Part shown: positions 9,255 to 19,601 of the stretch, in pieces
How positions within the stretch are numbered: position 1 is the first letter of the stretch
How the letters are laid out: each line of letters starts with the position of its first letter
Source: Methylobacterium sp. Leaf465
GTDB lineage: Bacteria > Pseudomonadota > Alphaproteobacteria > Rhizobiales > Beijerinckiaceae
Reading direction: 5' to 3'
Assembly (NCBI RefSeq): GCF_001424705.1
Contig: NZ_LMRA01000001.1
Span: 497,546 to 561,545, forward strand
Length of the DNA stretch: 64,000 nt
Made by a program: the position numbers and the translations under genes
The notes under the pieces: model-generated
The model's database searches: none
What the model was told of the DNA's origin: nothing
The model's input: the letters and a program-made list of their open reading frames with translations, nothing else

Positions 9255-11921
9255 TTAGCGGACCGTCGAGATGCCGTCGGCCGTGATGGCCGTGTTCAGG
9301 TTCTGGCGGAAGTCCGCCTCGCCCAGGGTCTTCAGTTCAAGCCGGAGCAGGACGGTCCGGTTGCGCTCGCTAGTGCCGAGGGCCGCCGCCACCGGCGAGA
9401 CGATGTAGTTGACCGACACCGTCGTGCACTCGTCCTGGTATCCGCCGCCGATGCTCATGCCCGAGAGATAGGCGCGTCCCGGGTTGCGGTAGACGGGCGC
9501 GTCCCCGACGGGGTTCGCGAGGTAAGAGGCGTAGGCGGTCTGGAAGTTGTCGCGCACGTCGAGGTAGTGCGACAGGTCCACCAGGGCCGAGCCCGTGACG
9601 AACCAGTTCGGCGTCACGTGATAGGTGGCCGAGGCGGTGACGCCCTCGCGACGGTTGGCGAAGCCGAGGGCGGGCTGGGCCTTGTAATAGGAGTAGAACG
9701 CCGAGAGATCGATCGGCGCGAAGGGAGCTAGGCGGGCAATTACGCCGGTCTCGACCCGGTTCACGCCGAGATCGGCGTGATCGAAGCGCCCGCGGGTAAT
9801 GAAGGTGATGTGCTGGTTGGGCGACAGCTGGAACCGGCCGACGAAGTCCGAGGCCCGGCTGTCGAGGCCGGAATCGAGGCCGACATTGGCGATGTCGCCG
9901 CGGCGGAACGAGTTCACGCCGGCGATCTGGATCGATTCGCCGAACATCACGTTCGCGTACCAACCGGCGGGAGTTACGACGGAGTACTGCGCGCCCAGAT
10001 TGGTGCGCATGCCGCCCTCGACCCGGTCGTAGCCCGAGAACTTGTCCCACTCGAACAGCGAGGTGTCGTCGAAGATCAGGCTCTGCGCGTCCTCGTTCGG
10101 CAGCCGGCCGATCCGCGTCTCGCTCGGTCGCGCGATGACCTGCGCGATCGGCTCGATCGTATGCACGCCCAGCGGCCCGAAATTGCTGACGAACGGGTAG
10201 CGGTAGTCGATGCCGACGGCGGGCAGGACGCGCCCCGAGAAATCCGCGTCCTGCGTCGCGATGTTGGCGGACAGGGCGTTCTGGTAGCCGGAGGTGCGCG
10301 GGTCGACGAAGAACGCGTCCGTGCGCAGGTAGGCGAAGGGCGTGAAGACCTGGCCGACGTCGTCGATGAAGCTGCGGCGCCAGGACAGCTGGGCCGAGGC
10401 GCGGGTGTTCGTGCCGGCGAGGCCCCGGATCACGCACTGGCCGCGCGAGAAGGACGTGCATGTCTCGTAGAGGTAGTAGGTCCGGCCATTGATGGTCGGC
10501 GTCTGGAGATAGGCCGTCGGGCTCTGAACGGCCTGGAAATCCGTCGCCTGGCGGGTCAGGCTGGTGATGTTGGCCTCGAACCGCACCTCGCCGCCCAGGA
10601 AGCCGGGTCCGTTGATGCGCTTGTCGTAGTCGATCACCGGCGCGACGAAGGGCTGCTCCTTCTGCCAGTCGAAGCTCGACAGGCCCTTGAAGTAGTAGCC
10701 CCGCGCCTCGAACCACGAGCGATCGCCCTGACCGATCAGGTAGGCGGTCGACACGGCCTCACGGAAATAGTCCGTGGTGATGCTCTGGTTGCGGATGCGG
10801 TAGTTGTCGAGGAACCACTTGTCGGTGACGCCGACGACGTCCCAGCCCGTGCGCCAGCGGTCGTTGATGTAGAACTGGCCCTTGGACTCCACCGAGCCGC
10901 GGAAGTCGCGGTCTCCCGCCCCGAGGGGGCCGGGCAGGAAGGCGCTCGGCGTGGTCTGGAAGATGCCGGAGAGGCGCAGGTTGTAGGAGCCCGTCTCCAG
11001 CCGGTGCCGGAACTCCGCCTGGCCGAGGACGCCCTGGTTGCTCAGGAAGGCCGGCGACAGCGTCAGGTCGTAGTTCGGCGCCAGGTTGACGAAGAACGGG
11101 GTCGCGAGGCCGGAGCCCAGGGCCGTCGAAGTGAGGAAGCGCGGCGTCAGGAAGCCGGTCTTGCGCTTCACCGTCGGGTCGGCGGTCTCGAAATACGGCA
11201 GGTAGGCGACCGGGATGCCGCCGATCTCAAGGGTCGATTCCTCGAACGCGACGGTGTGGGTCTGATTGTTGTGGACGATCTTGGTGGCGCGGATCTGCCA
11301 GAGCGGCGGCGTCTCCGGATTGTTCTTGCAGGGTTCGCAGGCCGTGTAGGTGCCGTAGTCGAAGCTGGTGCTGTCGCCCTCGATCCGCTCGGCTCGGGGC
11401 GCCGAGAAGCGGGTGCGGACGGTCTGCCCGTTGAGCTGGACGCTCTGCTGCACCCGGAGGGCGTCGATGAAGCCGTTCTTGAAGTCGTCGGTGAGCTCCA
11501 TCTTGGAGCCGGTGACCACCGCGCCCGACGCCTCCGTCAGCCGCACGTTGCCCTCGGCGAAGACCCGGCTCGCCTTGCGGTCGTAGATCACCCGGTCGGC
11601 CTGCAAGGTGCGTGGGCCGTAATGCAGCTCGGCGTTGCCGCGGGCCGTCACCGTGTTGCGGTCGTTGTCGTAGACGAGCTCGGCGGCCTCCACGAGAAGG
11701 CGCTCGGCCGGCTTTCCCGAGTCCGGCTTGCCGGCGTCCGTCTTCGAGGCACTGGCCCGCGGAGCCCCCTGGGCGAGCGCCTGCCCGCCGGTCGCCGCGG
11801 GGGCGACGGCCGTGAGCAGCGCCACGAACCCCGTGGCCAACGTGATGTCGGCGACCTTACGCAACGCCAGTCCCAACTCCTGCCAAGGCCTGCGCCCCTT
11901 CGCCACCACCGAGTCCGACAT
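9255..11921 (-). CDS. lptD: LPS assembly outer-membrane protein LptD
   Basis: About 888 residues from the ATG at 11921, preferred because it overlaps the lptG stop by one base (TGATG) and gives a normal signal region (about residues 18-50) before the mature protein. Residues about 75-200 form the LptA-like beta-jellyroll domain (GNAELHYGPRTLQADRVIYD, then AEGNVRLTEASG), and the remainder is a beta-barrel of alternating hydrophobic and charged strands. LptD with LptE inserts lipopolysaccharide into the outer leaflet. The order lptF-lptG-lptD places the inner-membrane exporter with the outer-membrane translocon. Confidence 0.95.
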   Translation of the reverse strand: MSDSVVAKGRRPWQELGLALRKVADITLATGFVALLTAVAPAATGGQALAQGAPRASASKTDAGKPDSGKPAERLLVEAAELVYDNDRNTVTARGNAELHYGPRTLQADRVIYDRKASRVFAEGNVRLTEASGAVVTGSKMELTDDFKNGFIDALRVQQSVQLNGQTVRTRFSAPRAERIEGDSTSFDYGTYTACEPCKNNPETPPLWQIRATKIVHNNQTHTVAFEESTLEIGGIPVAYLPYFETADPTVKRKTGFLTPRFLTSTALGSGLATPFFVNLAPNYDLTLSPAFLSNQGVLGQAEFRHRLETGSYNLRLSGIFQTTPSAFLPGPLGAGDRDFRGSVESKGQFYINDRWRTGWDVVGVTDKWFLDNYRIRNQSITTDYFREAVSTAYLIGQGDRSWFEARGYYFKGLSSFDWQKEQPFVAPVIDYDKRINGPGFLGGEVRFEANITSLTRQATDFQAVQSPTAYLQTPTINGRTYYLYETCTSFSRGQCVIRGLAGTNTRASAQLSWRRSFIDDVGQVFTPFAYLRTDAFFVDPRTSGYQNALSANIATQDADFSGRVLPAVGIDYRYPFVSNFGPLGVHTIEPIAQVIARPSETRIGRLPNEDAQSLIFDDTSLFEWDKFSGYDRVEGGMRTNLGAQYSVVTPAGWYANVMFGESIQIAGVNSFRRGDIANVGLDSGLDSRASDFVGRFQLSPNQHITFITRGRFDHADLGVNRVETGVIARLAPFAPIDLSAFYSYYKAQPALGFANRREGVTASATYHVTPNWFVTGSALVDLSHYLDVRDNFQTAYASYLANPVGDAPVYRNPGRAYLSGMSIGGGYQDECTTVSVNYIVSPVAAALGTSERNRTVLLRLELKTLGEADFRQNLNTAITADGISTVR

Positions 11922-13009
11922 CAGCCGTCCTCCTGATAGAGAAGCGTGAGCGTACCAAGGAGACTCCCTACCACGGCCGGGAACCACGCCGCCACAGCCG
12001 GCGTCACGATTCCCGAGGCACCGAGGCCTTCCAGCACCTGTCGGGCGACGTACAGCACGAACCCCGCCGCGACGCCGCTCAGCACCAGTTTGCCGACACC
12101 ACCAAAGCGGAAGAACCTTAAGGAAACGCTGGCCGCCACCAGCACCATGGCCAGGAACAGGACGGGCCGCGCCAGCAGGACGTCGTACTGGAGGCGGTAC
12201 CGCGTGGCGTCGAGGCCGGCCCGCTCGGAGCGTGAGATGGTCTCCGGCAGTTGCCAGAAAGGCACGGATTCGGGCGGCGTGAAGCGCTGGCGTACCTGCG
12301 AGGGCACCAGGGTCGAAGCGATCAGGTAGGTGTCGAAGGTCTCGGCCGGCTGGCCCTTGGCCATCACCCGGGCCTGGCTCAGCTCCCAGTAGCCGTCGTG
12401 CAGGCTGGCCTTGGCCGCCTCGATCTGCGCGGTGAAGATGCCGGCCTCGTCGAAGGCGAAGACCGAGACGCCGGCCAGCGTGGTGGTGCCCTCCACCGCG
12501 GTGTCGGCGCGGATGATGGCCTGCCCGTCGAGGCTGCGCTGGCGGATCCAGAGATCCTTACCCGAGTTGGCCTTGGTCGAGCGGGCGAAGATCTTCGCCT
12601 CGATCTCGGTGGAGCGCTGCTTCATCAGCGCCGAAATGGGATTGTAGACCCCCACCGTGAAGGCCCCGATGGCCAGCGCCACGAACACGCCCGGCTGCAG
12701 GAATTGCCAGGCCGAGATGCCGGCGGCCCGGGCCACCACCAGTTCGAGCTTGCGCGAGAGTTGGAGCAGGGCGGCCATCGAGCCGAACAGGATGGCGAAG
12801 GGCAGTACGCCCTCGGCCACTGCCGGGGTTCGATAGAGCGAGAGCTGCGCCATCAAACCTGTGGACGCGCCTTCGGCGTCGCCGGCGCGTCGCAGGAGTT
12901 CGACGAAATCGAGGGTGTAGACCAGCGTGAAGACCGTGAGGAACACCCCCAGGATCGTGCGCACGAAGCGCATCGCGAAGTAGCGGCCAAGGGTGGCGCC
13001 GATCAGCAT
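11921..13009 (-). CDS. lptG: LPS export ABC transporter permease LptG
   Basis: 362 residues of the YjgP/YjgQ family. N-terminal membrane helices ([17 protein letters not shown], then about 60-130), a central periplasmic beta-jellyroll of about 150 residues, and C-terminal helices ([18 protein letters not shown] and following). The motif LRRAGDAE near residue 40 faces the ATPase LptB. Together with LptF and LptB it extracts LPS from the inner membrane and passes it to LptC/LptA. It lies 15 bases downstream of lptF and overlaps lptD by 1 base. Confidence 0.95.
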   Translation of the reverse strand: MLIGATLGRYFAMRFVRTILGVFLTVFTLVYTLDFVELLRRAGDAEGASTGLMAQLSLYRTPAVAEGVLPFAILFGSMAALLQLSRKLELVVARAAGISAWQFLQPGVFVALAIGAFTVGVYNPISALMKQRSTEIEAKIFARSTKANSGKDLWIRQRSLDGQAIIRADTAVEGTTTLAGVSVFAFDEAGIFTAQIEAAKASLHDGYWELSQARVMAKGQPAETFDTYLIASTLVPSQVRQRFTPPESVPFWQLPETISRSERAGLDATRYRLQYDVLLARPVLFLAMVLVAASVSLRFFRFGGVGKLVLSGVAAGFVLYVARQVLEGLGASGIVTPAVAAWFPAVVGSLLGTLTLLYQEDG

Positions 13010-13024
13010 GGCGTCAGCTCCGCC

Positions 13025-14194
13025 TCACTGCACGCCGAGGCGCGGGCGCCGGCCGAAGCGGCCGACGAGCCCGGTCGCGGCCCGGCCCACCCGGGCGTTC
13101 CAGTCCCGCACCGCCGCGCCGTTGAAGATGATCACCGCCGAGATCAGGATGGCGAGGAGGGGCACGGCGTAGACGGCCACCACCGCGCCCGGACTGCGCG
13201 CCGCCGCGCTGGAAGCCGCGAAGCCGCCGATGCGCACAACCACCACCGCGAGGACGGCGCCGGCCACCGCGAGGCCGCGCCCCTGGCGGGTGGTGCGCGG
13301 GTCGCCGAGAGCCGCGAAGGCGATGAAGGTCAGGGCCAGCGGGTAGAGCCAGGACGAGAGCCGGTCGTGCAGCTCGGCCCGGAAACGACCCTTCTGCTGC
13401 TTGTAGTAGGTCTCGCTGGTGTCGGGGAACAGCAGCTGCGCCGTGGCGCGTTCGCGCGGCTTGTAGACCAGCTCGGCGTCGGGCGGCGTGAACGCGGCGA
13501 GGTCGACGGTGTAGCGCTCGAAGGTGATGATCGAGGCGTCGCGGGAATCTTTCTGCTGGCGGTGGATGCTGCCCTTCTCCAGGGCGAGATAGCTCTGGCC
13601 GCCATAGTCCAACGCCTGTCCGCGCTCGGCGAGGTAGACCACCGACTTGCCCGCCTCGCGCTTGTCCTGGATGAACAGGCCGAGCAGGGCGCCCCCCGGG
13701 CCGCGCTCGCGGAAATGGAAGGTGATGCCGCTGTCGAGGCTGGTGAACTGCCCCTCCTTGACCACGTTGGCGATAAAGTCGCCGCGCACCCGGGTCAGCA
13801 CGTCGCGCAGTTCCTGGAACGACGATGGCATCACCTGGATCGTCAGGAAGGCCACCGCGAGGCTGACCGCGAGGCCGAGGCTGAGGAAGGGGCGCAGGAT
13901 CTGCCGCGGTCGCATCCCTGCCGCCGACATGACGATGAGCTCGGAATCACCGTTGAGCTTGTTCAGCGCGTAGACAACGGCGATGAACAGCGCCACCGGA
14001 GCGATCACGGTGATCAGGGTCGGCAGCGAAAGACCGGTGATGAGGAAGAAGATGACCAGGGTCTGACCCTTGGCGGTGATGAGGTCGAGCTCGCGCAGGG
14101 CCTGCGTCACCCAGATCGTACCGGTCAGGCCGACGAGGCAGGCGAAGAAGGCCCCGAGCGCGATTTTGAAGATGTAGCGCTCGATCTGCGTCAT
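13025..14194 (-). CDS. lptF: LPS export ABC transporter permease LptF
   Basis: 389 residues, the LptG partner: [40 protein letters not shown] is the typical opening, with two further helices to about residue 120, a periplasmic domain (about 130-270) and three C-terminal helices. First gene of the leftward operon lptF-lptG-lptD-pdxA-rsmA. A promoter should lie in 14195-14476, shared back-to-back with pepA. Confidence 0.95.
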   Translation of the reverse strand: MTQIERYIFKIALGAFFACLVGLTGTIWVTQALRELDLITAKGQTLVIFFLITGLSLPTLITVIAPVALFIAVVYALNKLNGDSELIVMSAAGMRPRQILRPFLSLGLAVSLAVAFLTIQVMPSSFQELRDVLTRVRGDFIANVVKEGQFTSLDSGITFHFRERGPGGALLGLFIQDKREAGKSVVYLAERGQALDYGGQSYLALEKGSIHRQQKDSRDASIITFERYTVDLAAFTPPDAELVYKPRERATAQLLFPDTSETYYKQQKGRFRAELHDRLSSWLYPLALTFIAFAALGDPRTTRQGRGLAVAGAVLAVVVVRIGGFAASSAAARSPGAVVAVYAVPLLAILISAVIIFNGAAVRDWNARVGRAATGLVGRFGRRPRLGVQ

Positions 14195-14476
14195 GGGTTC
14201 TCGTGGATCGGCGTCTCGCGGATCGCCCCCCGCATCGCCCGGCGAGGCCTCGGCCCCACCCGTTTGTATCCGTCCCGCCCCCCGGCCGTCGACTCCGATC
14301 CGGGCGCGCCGATTCGGGCGCTTTCACGGCCGTCCGGTCGCGTTGCGTTCTGTGCCTCAACAGGTACACAGAAGCGCCGGGAGTGGCACGTCCGATGCCG
14401 TGCCGCTCCGCACATCCTGCACGCACCACTTCGAACGCACGGTTCGTTCGAGCCCAATCCTCGGAAAGCTAGCGTC

Positions 14477-15973
14477 ATGGCGGACGGAATTACGATCGCG
14501 TTCGGGCCCCTCGGCCCGGTGGGCCGGGGCGACGTCGTCCTCTTCGTCGGCGACGATCTCGCCCTGGCTCCGGCCGTGGCCCAGGCGATCGGCGGCGGCG
14601 TGGCCGATCTCGTCGCCCGTGCCGCCGCCAGCGAGCGCTTCAAGGGCAAGTCCCTGTCGGCCCTGGCACTGCCCGCACCCGCAGGCCTCGACGCCGACCG
14701 CCTGGTGGTGATCGGCCTCGGCTCGGAGAAGGACCGCGCCAAGATCGACTGGCCTGCGCTCGGCGGCTTCACCGCCAGCAAGGTCTCGGGCCGGAACGCC
14801 CAGGCCGCCCTGATCCTCGCCGGTCTCGATGTCACGGCCGAGAACGCTGCCGATTTCGCCCTCGGGGCCCGCCTGCGCCACTACAGCTTCGACCGTTACA
14901 AGACCAAGAAGAAGCCCGAGGGCGAGGATGCCAGGGCCACCGCGCTGACCCTGATGGTGGCCGATGGCGCCGCCGCCGAGGCGGCCGCGAAGGTCTCGGA
15001 GGCGGTCTCCGACGGCGTCATCCTGGCGCGCGAGCTGATCAACGAGCCGCCGAACGTCCTCTATCCGGAGGAGTTCGCCCGCCGGGCCGAGGCACTGACG
15101 CAGCTCGGCGTCGAGGTCGAGGTTCTCGGCCCTGGCAAGCTGGAGGCGCTCGGCATGCGCGCCCTCCTCGCCGTGGCGCAGGGCTCGACGAAGGAGGCCC
15201 GCGTCGTGGTGATGCGCTGGAACGGCGCCGCCGACCCGGCCGAGGCGCCCCTGGCCTTCGTCGGCAAGGGCGTCTGTTTCGATTCCGGCGGCGTCTCGAT
15301 CAAGTCCGCCGGCGGCATGGAGGACATGAAGGGTGACATGGGCGGAGCCGCCTGCGTCGTCGGCACGATGCACGCGCTCGCCAGTCGGAAGGCGAAGGTG
15401 AACGTCGTCGGCGCCATCGGCATCGTTGAGAACATGCCGGATGGCAACGCCATGCGCCCGAGCGACATCATCACCTCGATGTCGGGCCAGACCATCGAGA
15501 TCATCAACACCGACGCCGAGGGCCGCCTCGTCCTCGCCGACGTGCTTTGGCACATCCAGAGCGCCTACAAGCCGAAGTTCATGATCGACCTCGCGACCCT
15601 GACGGGGGCGATCATCGTCGCCCTCGGCCAGGACATCGCCGGGATGTTCTCCAACGACGACGCGCTCTCGGCCAAGATCACGGCCGCCGGCGAGGCGACG
15701 GGCGAGGCCGTGTGGCGGATGCCCCTGATTCCGGCTTACGACAAGGCGATCGACTCGAAGTTCGCCGACATGAAGAACTCCGGCGGCCGCCATGGCGGCG
15801 CGGCGACCGCGGCGTCCTTCCTGAAGCGCTACGTCAACGACGTGCCCTGGGCGCATCTCGACATCGCCGGCGTGGCGATGTCCTCGTCGGCGAGCGAGAT
15901 CAACAGGAGCTGGGGGGCGGGCTGGGGCGTGCGCCTGCTCGACCGCCTGGTGCGCGACAACTACGAGGCCTGA
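14477..15973 (+). CDS. pepA: Leucyl (cytosol) aminopeptidase, M17 family
   Basis: 498 residues from the ATG at 14477, the usual length of PepA. This hexameric, two-metal enzyme removes N-terminal residues from peptides. The catalytic half shows [14 protein letters not shown] (metal/active-site Lys and Asp), [11 protein letters not shown] and the signature [16 protein letters not shown]. The region upstream of the ATG stays open in this frame for over 2 kb antiparallel to lptF/lptG, but that is GC-driven; the conserved N-terminal domain begins at [10 protein letters not shown]. Divergent from lptF, as in many alphaproteobacteria. Confidence 0.96.
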   Translation: MADGITIAFGPLGPVGRGDVVLFVGDDLALAPAVAQAIGGGVADLVARAAASERFKGKSLSALALPAPAGLDADRLVVIGLGSEKDRAKIDWPALGGFTASKVSGRNAQAALILAGLDVTAENAADFALGARLRHYSFDRYKTKKKPEGEDARATALTLMVADGAAAEAAAKVSEAVSDGVILARELINEPPNVLYPEEFARRAEALTQLGVEVEVLGPGKLEALGMRALLAVAQGSTKEARVVVMRWNGAADPAEAPLAFVGKGVCFDSGGVSIKSAGGMEDMKGDMGGAACVVGTMHALASRKAKVNVVGAIGIVENMPDGNAMRPSDIITSMSGQTIEIINTDAEGRLVLADVLWHIQSAYKPKFMIDLATLTGAIIVALGQDIAGMFSNDDALSAKITAAGEATGEAVWRMPLIPAYDKAIDSKFADMKNSGGRHGGAATAASFLKRYVNDVPWAHLDIAGVAMSSSASEINRSWGAGWGVRLLDRLVRDNYEA

Positions 15974-15978
15974 GCCGC

Positions 15979-16674
15979 GTGCTGTCGGCCGTGACTCCGC
16001 TGGCGGCAGTGCTCCTGGCGATCGCGCTTACTTTCGCCACGGGGTTCGACCAGCGGGTGGCCATGCCGCCCGAGCTCGACGCCCGCTTCTACGGCTTCTT
16101 CCTCGATCGCTACCCACTCTTCGCGGTGGCCATCGTCTACGGGCTCGCCTGCCTCGGCCTGCGGATCCTGCGGCCGGGATCGGCCGGCTGGCCCCGCCGC
16201 CTCATCGGCGGGGCGCTGGCCGTGGCCCTGTTCCTGGCAGCCTGCCTCTATCCCACCTTCGGCGGCGTGGCCCTGCGCCTCGCCTTCGCCAGCGGCGGCA
16301 CCGCCTTCATCACGCAGCAGCCGATGCCGGCGGCCTACGCCCTCGGATCAGCCCTCGCCGCGACGGTGTTCGGAAGCGTCCTGGGGGTCGGCGCCCTGCT
16401 GATCGGCAACGGTCCTGCGGGTCGATCCCAGCCCCGGCGCTGGATGCGGGCCGCGGTCGACGTCCTGCTCCGGTACCTCGCCCTCTGGTTCGCCCTGGCC
16501 ATGCTGGGCTTCGCCCACGCGGCGGGGTTCGGCATCTGGCCGCGCCGATCGATGACGATCGGGGATGCCCTGTTAGCCGGTACCCTAGCCTGCATCGCGT
16601 TTCTGCCGCACCTGAGTTGCAACGGGCTGACGACGCGGCAGGATCGTTTGCGCCTGTCCCGCGCCGACGCTTGA
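15979..16674 (+). CDS. Small multi-helix membrane protein, unknown function
   Basis: 231 residues from a GTG at 15979, five bases after the pepA stop. At least five hydrophobic helices can be counted (AVLLAIALTFATG, FAVAIVYGLACLGL, LAVALFLAACLYP, ALGSALAATVFGSVLGVGALLIG, YLALWFALAMLGFAHAAGFG), with a C-terminal basic tail. I do not recognise the family. The tight spacing suggests cotranscription with pepA, where chi subunit genes of DNA polymerase III are sometimes found; this protein is not one of those. Confidence 0.7.
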   Translation: MLSAVTPLAAVLLAIALTFATGFDQRVAMPPELDARFYGFFLDRYPLFAVAIVYGLACLGLRILRPGSAGWPRRLIGGALAVALFLAACLYPTFGGVALRLAFASGGTAFITQQPMPAAYALGSALAATVFGSVLGVGALLIGNGPAGRSQPRRWMRAAVDVLLRYLALWFALAMLGFAHAAGFGIWPRRSMTIGDALLAGTLACIAFLPHLSCNGLTTRQDRLRLSRADA

Positions 16675-16759
16675 TCCCGCCGCCGGAATGCCTGAGGATA
16701 GTTTAGGTGTGAACTAAGGAGGCAGGAAGCCGCCGGGTCGCATCGCAGGGAGGATCGAC

Positions 16760-18454
16760 ATGGCCGAAACCCGGAGCGCCGTGCGCCCGTGGCTGTCCGC
16801 GTATCCGCCGGGCATTCCCGCTGAGCTCGATGTCGACGGCCTCGGAACGCTGGTCGACCTGTTCGAGGAGTGCACGGCGCGCTCGGCCGCGCGGCCCGCG
16901 CTGGAGAGCTTCGGAGCCCGCATCTCCTACGCGGCCCTCGGGGCGTCGGCGGAGGCCGTCGCCGCGTGGCTGGCGGCGCAGGGCCTGACCAAGGGCGATC
17001 GCGTCGCCATCATGATGCCGAACGTCGCCGCCTATCCGGCGACGATCTTCGGCGTGCTCCTCGCCGGCTGTATCGTCGTCAACGTCAATCCCCTCTACAC
17101 GCCGCGCGAGTTGACGGCGCAGCTGAACGATTCGGGCGCGCGCATCCTCTTCGTCCTGGAGAATTTCGCCCATACCGTGGTGCAGGCCCTGCCGGACCTC
17201 GCCCTCGACCGCGTGGTCCTGGCTGGTCCCGGGGACGGCCTCGGCATGAAGGGGCGGCTGATCACCCTGGTCTCGCGCCATGTGAAGAAAGCCGTTCCGG
17301 CCTATCGCTTGCCCGAAGGACTCGCGGTCCGCTTCGACGCGATGATCCGCGCGGGCACCGGCAAGCCGAAGGTCCGGGTTCCCGTCGTGCCGGACGACTT
17401 GGCGTTCCTGCAATATACCGGCGGGACCACGGGGGTCGCCAAGGCCGCGATGCTGACTCATCGCAACATCATGGCCAATGTCGAGCAGAGTCGGATCTGG
17501 TTCCGCGTCTCGGCCGAGGACGGCGCAGCGCGCGTCATGGTCACGGCGCTGCCACTGTATCATATCTTCGCCCTGACCTGCTGCTTCTTCTTCTTCATGA
17601 AGGTTGGTGGCTGTTGCCTGCTGATCGCCAACCCGCGCGATGCCGACGGCTTCATCAAGACCCTCAAGGGGACGCCCTTCACCCACTTCTCAGGGGTGAA
17701 CACCCTGTTCAATCTGCTCATCAACCATCCGAAGATCCGCGAGGTCGACTTCTCGAGGTTGGATTTCGTCATCGCGGGCGGGATGGCGGTGCAGGCGGCG
17801 GTCGCCGAGAAGTGGAAGGCGATCACCGGTCGCGCCATCGTGGAGGGCTACGGCCTGTCCGAGACCTCCCCGGTGGTCTGCGTCAACCCGCCGGATCTCT
17901 CCGCGTGGAGCGGCACCATCGGGTATCCCTTGCCCTCGACCGACGTCTCGATCCGAGGGCTCGACGGCCGCGAGGTCGATATCGGCGAGCCCGGCGAACT
18001 CTGCGTGCGCGGCCCCCAGGTCATGGCCGGCTACTGGAAGCGCCCGGACGAGACGGCCCACGCCACCACCGTCGATGGCTACTTCCGCACCGGCGACGTG
18101 GCGGTGCTGAACCCCGATGGACAGGTCCGCATCGTCGATCGAATGAAGGACATGATCCTGGTCTCGGGCTTCAACGTCTACCCGAACGAGATCGAGGACG
18201 TGCTCGCGAGCCATCCGGGCGTACTCGAATGCGCCGTGGTCGGCGCGGTCAACGACGAGACCGGCGAGATGGTCGTCGCGCATGTGGTGCGCAAGGACGA
18301 CGCGATGACCACCGACGCACTCCGGACCTTCGCCCGCTCGCAGCTCACCGGTTACAAGGTTCCCCGCCGGGTCGTCTTCCACGACGCCCTGCCCAAGACC
18401 AACGTTGGCAAGGTGCTGCGTCGGGCCCTTCGCGACGATCCGCCCCCTCCGTGA
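16760..18454 (+). CDS. fadD: Long-chain fatty-acid--CoA ligase (AMP-forming)
   Basis: 564 residues. An ANL-superfamily enzyme that activates fatty acids through an acyl-adenylate to acyl-CoA. Motifs: LQYTGGTTGVAKAAMLTH (P-loop, near residue 217), VEGYGLSETSPVV, YFRTGDVAVLN and FNVYPNEIEDVL, with the C-terminal catalytic lysine in TNVGKVLRR. These fit FadD-like medium/long-chain ligases; exact chain preference cannot be read from sequence. The ATG follows GGGAGGATCGAC. It is a stand-alone gene between the membrane protein and msrP. Confidence 0.92.
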   Translation: MAETRSAVRPWLSAYPPGIPAELDVDGLGTLVDLFEECTARSAARPALESFGARISYAALGASAEAVAAWLAAQGLTKGDRVAIMMPNVAAYPATIFGVLLAGCIVVNVNPLYTPRELTAQLNDSGARILFVLENFAHTVVQALPDLALDRVVLAGPGDGLGMKGRLITLVSRHVKKAVPAYRLPEGLAVRFDAMIRAGTGKPKVRVPVVPDDLAFLQYTGGTTGVAKAAMLTHRNIMANVEQSRIWFRVSAEDGAARVMVTALPLYHIFALTCCFFFFMKVGGCCLLIANPRDADGFIKTLKGTPFTHFSGVNTLFNLLINHPKIREVDFSRLDFVIAGGMAVQAAVAEKWKAITGRAIVEGYGLSETSPVVCVNPPDLSAWSGTIGYPLPSTDVSIRGLDGREVDIGEPGELCVRGPQVMAGYWKRPDETAHATTVDGYFRTGDVAVLNPDGQVRIVDRMKDMILVSGFNVYPNEIEDVLASHPGVLECAVVGAVNDETGEMVVAHVVRKDDAMTTDALRTFARSQLTGYKVPRRVVFHDALPKTNVGKVLRRALRDDPPPP

Positions 18455-18589
18455 TCGCGTTCCGCCCGTAACCTGCGGCCGCCTGCCGGCGAAGGGTGAC
18501 ATCGAGACGGCTTGCGCGCTCGCCGCGTCCGGCCAATGTCAGGACAACAGGCCGGCGCGCCGCGATTCGCGCTGAACGGAGGGAACGAC

Positions 18590-19546
18590 ATGAACATCAG
18601 ACGCACCCACGCATGGGAGATGCCCGAACATCTCGCGACGCCGGAGAGCATCTTCCTCGATCGCCGGCGCCTGCTTGGAGGGGCCGCGGGCCTGGCGGCC
18701 GCCTCGCTGATCGGGACGGAGAGCGCCCGGGCGGCGTCCGACCCGACCGCCGATCTCTATCCGGCCAAGCGCAACGAGGCCTATACCCTCGACCGCCCGC
18801 TGACCCCGGAGAAGTTCAGCGCCGACTACAACAATTTCTACGAATACGGCACCTCGAAGTCGGTCCTGCCGGCCGCCAACGCCCTGAAGACGCGGCCCTG
18901 GACGGTGGCCATCGACGGCCTCGTCGAGAAGCCGATGACCCTCGGAATCGACGACCTCATCCGCAAGATGCCGCTGGAGGAGCGCCTTTACCGGCACCGC
19001 TGCGTCGAGGCCTGGTCCATGTCGGTGCCCTGGACCGGATTCCCCCTCGCGAAGCTCGTGGCGCTGGCGAAGCCCACCTCAGGCGCGAAGTACATCCAGA
19101 TGCAGACCTTCCTCGACCGGTCGATGGCGCCGGGCCAGAAGTCGTTCCTGTATCCCTGGCCCTACACCGAGGGGCTGACCCTGGAAGAGGCGGGCAACGA
19201 CCTCGCCTTCGTCGCCACGGGCGTCTACGGTAAGCCGCTCGCCAACCAGTTCGGCGCGCCGATCCGCCTCGTTGTGCCGTGGAAATACGGCTTCAAGTCG
19301 GTGAAATCGATCACCAAGATCTCCTTCGTGGCCGAGCGTCCGAAGACCTTCTGGGAAGGGCTGCAATCGGCCGAGTACGGCTTCTGGGCCAACGTCAATC
19401 CGGCGGTGTCGCATCCCCGCTGGAGTCAGGCCACGGAACGGGTCCTGGGCACCGACCAGCGCGTGCCGACCCTGATCTACAACGGCTACGGCGAACAGGT
19501 GGCCGGCCTCTACAAGGGGCTGGAGAAGGAGCGCTTGTTCGTCTGA
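18590..19546 (+). CDS. msrP: Protein-methionine-sulfoxide reductase catalytic subunit MsrP (molybdoenzyme)
   Basis: 318 residues from the ATG at 18590, preceded by CGGAGGG. A twin-arginine leader is present (DRRRLLGGAAGLAAASLIG), so the folded molybdopterin enzyme is exported to the periplasm. The sulfite-oxidase-fold core shows NNFYEYGTSK, RHRCVEAWSMSVPWTGFPL (Cys about 138 is the Mo ligand) and WKYGFKSVKSI. MsrP repairs oxidised methionines in envelope proteins. The usual heme membrane partner MsrQ is not adjacent here, so electrons must come from a gene elsewhere. Confidence 0.93.
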   Translation: MNIRRTHAWEMPEHLATPESIFLDRRRLLGGAAGLAAASLIGTESARAASDPTADLYPAKRNEAYTLDRPLTPEKFSADYNNFYEYGTSKSVLPAANALKTRPWTVAIDGLVEKPMTLGIDDLIRKMPLEERLYRHRCVEAWSMSVPWTGFPLAKLVALAKPTSGAKYIQMQTFLDRSMAPGQKSFLYPWPYTEGLTLEEAGNDLAFVATGVYGKPLANQFGAPIRLVVPWKYGFKSVKSITKISFVAERPKTFWEGLQSAEYGFWANVNPAVSHPRWSQATERVLGTDQRVPTLIYNGYGEQVAGLYKGLEKERLFV

Positions 19547-19601
19547 CGGGCCCCGCGGCGGGGTAGGTCGGCCCCGTCCGCTCAGGCGTCCCGTGTTGCT
19601 T

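Noticed and set aside
14348..14373. Inverted repeat TTCTGTG...CACAGAA between lptF and pepA
   Set aside because: Arms are only 7 bases with a 12-base gap and no placement relative to a promoter I could define, so it is not reported as an operator.
12251..14476. A very long open frame upstream of pepA on the plus strand
   Set aside because: It is antiparallel to lptG and lptF, has low-complexity composition and results from high GC at the third codon position; the pepA start at 14477 is supported by its conserved N-terminus.
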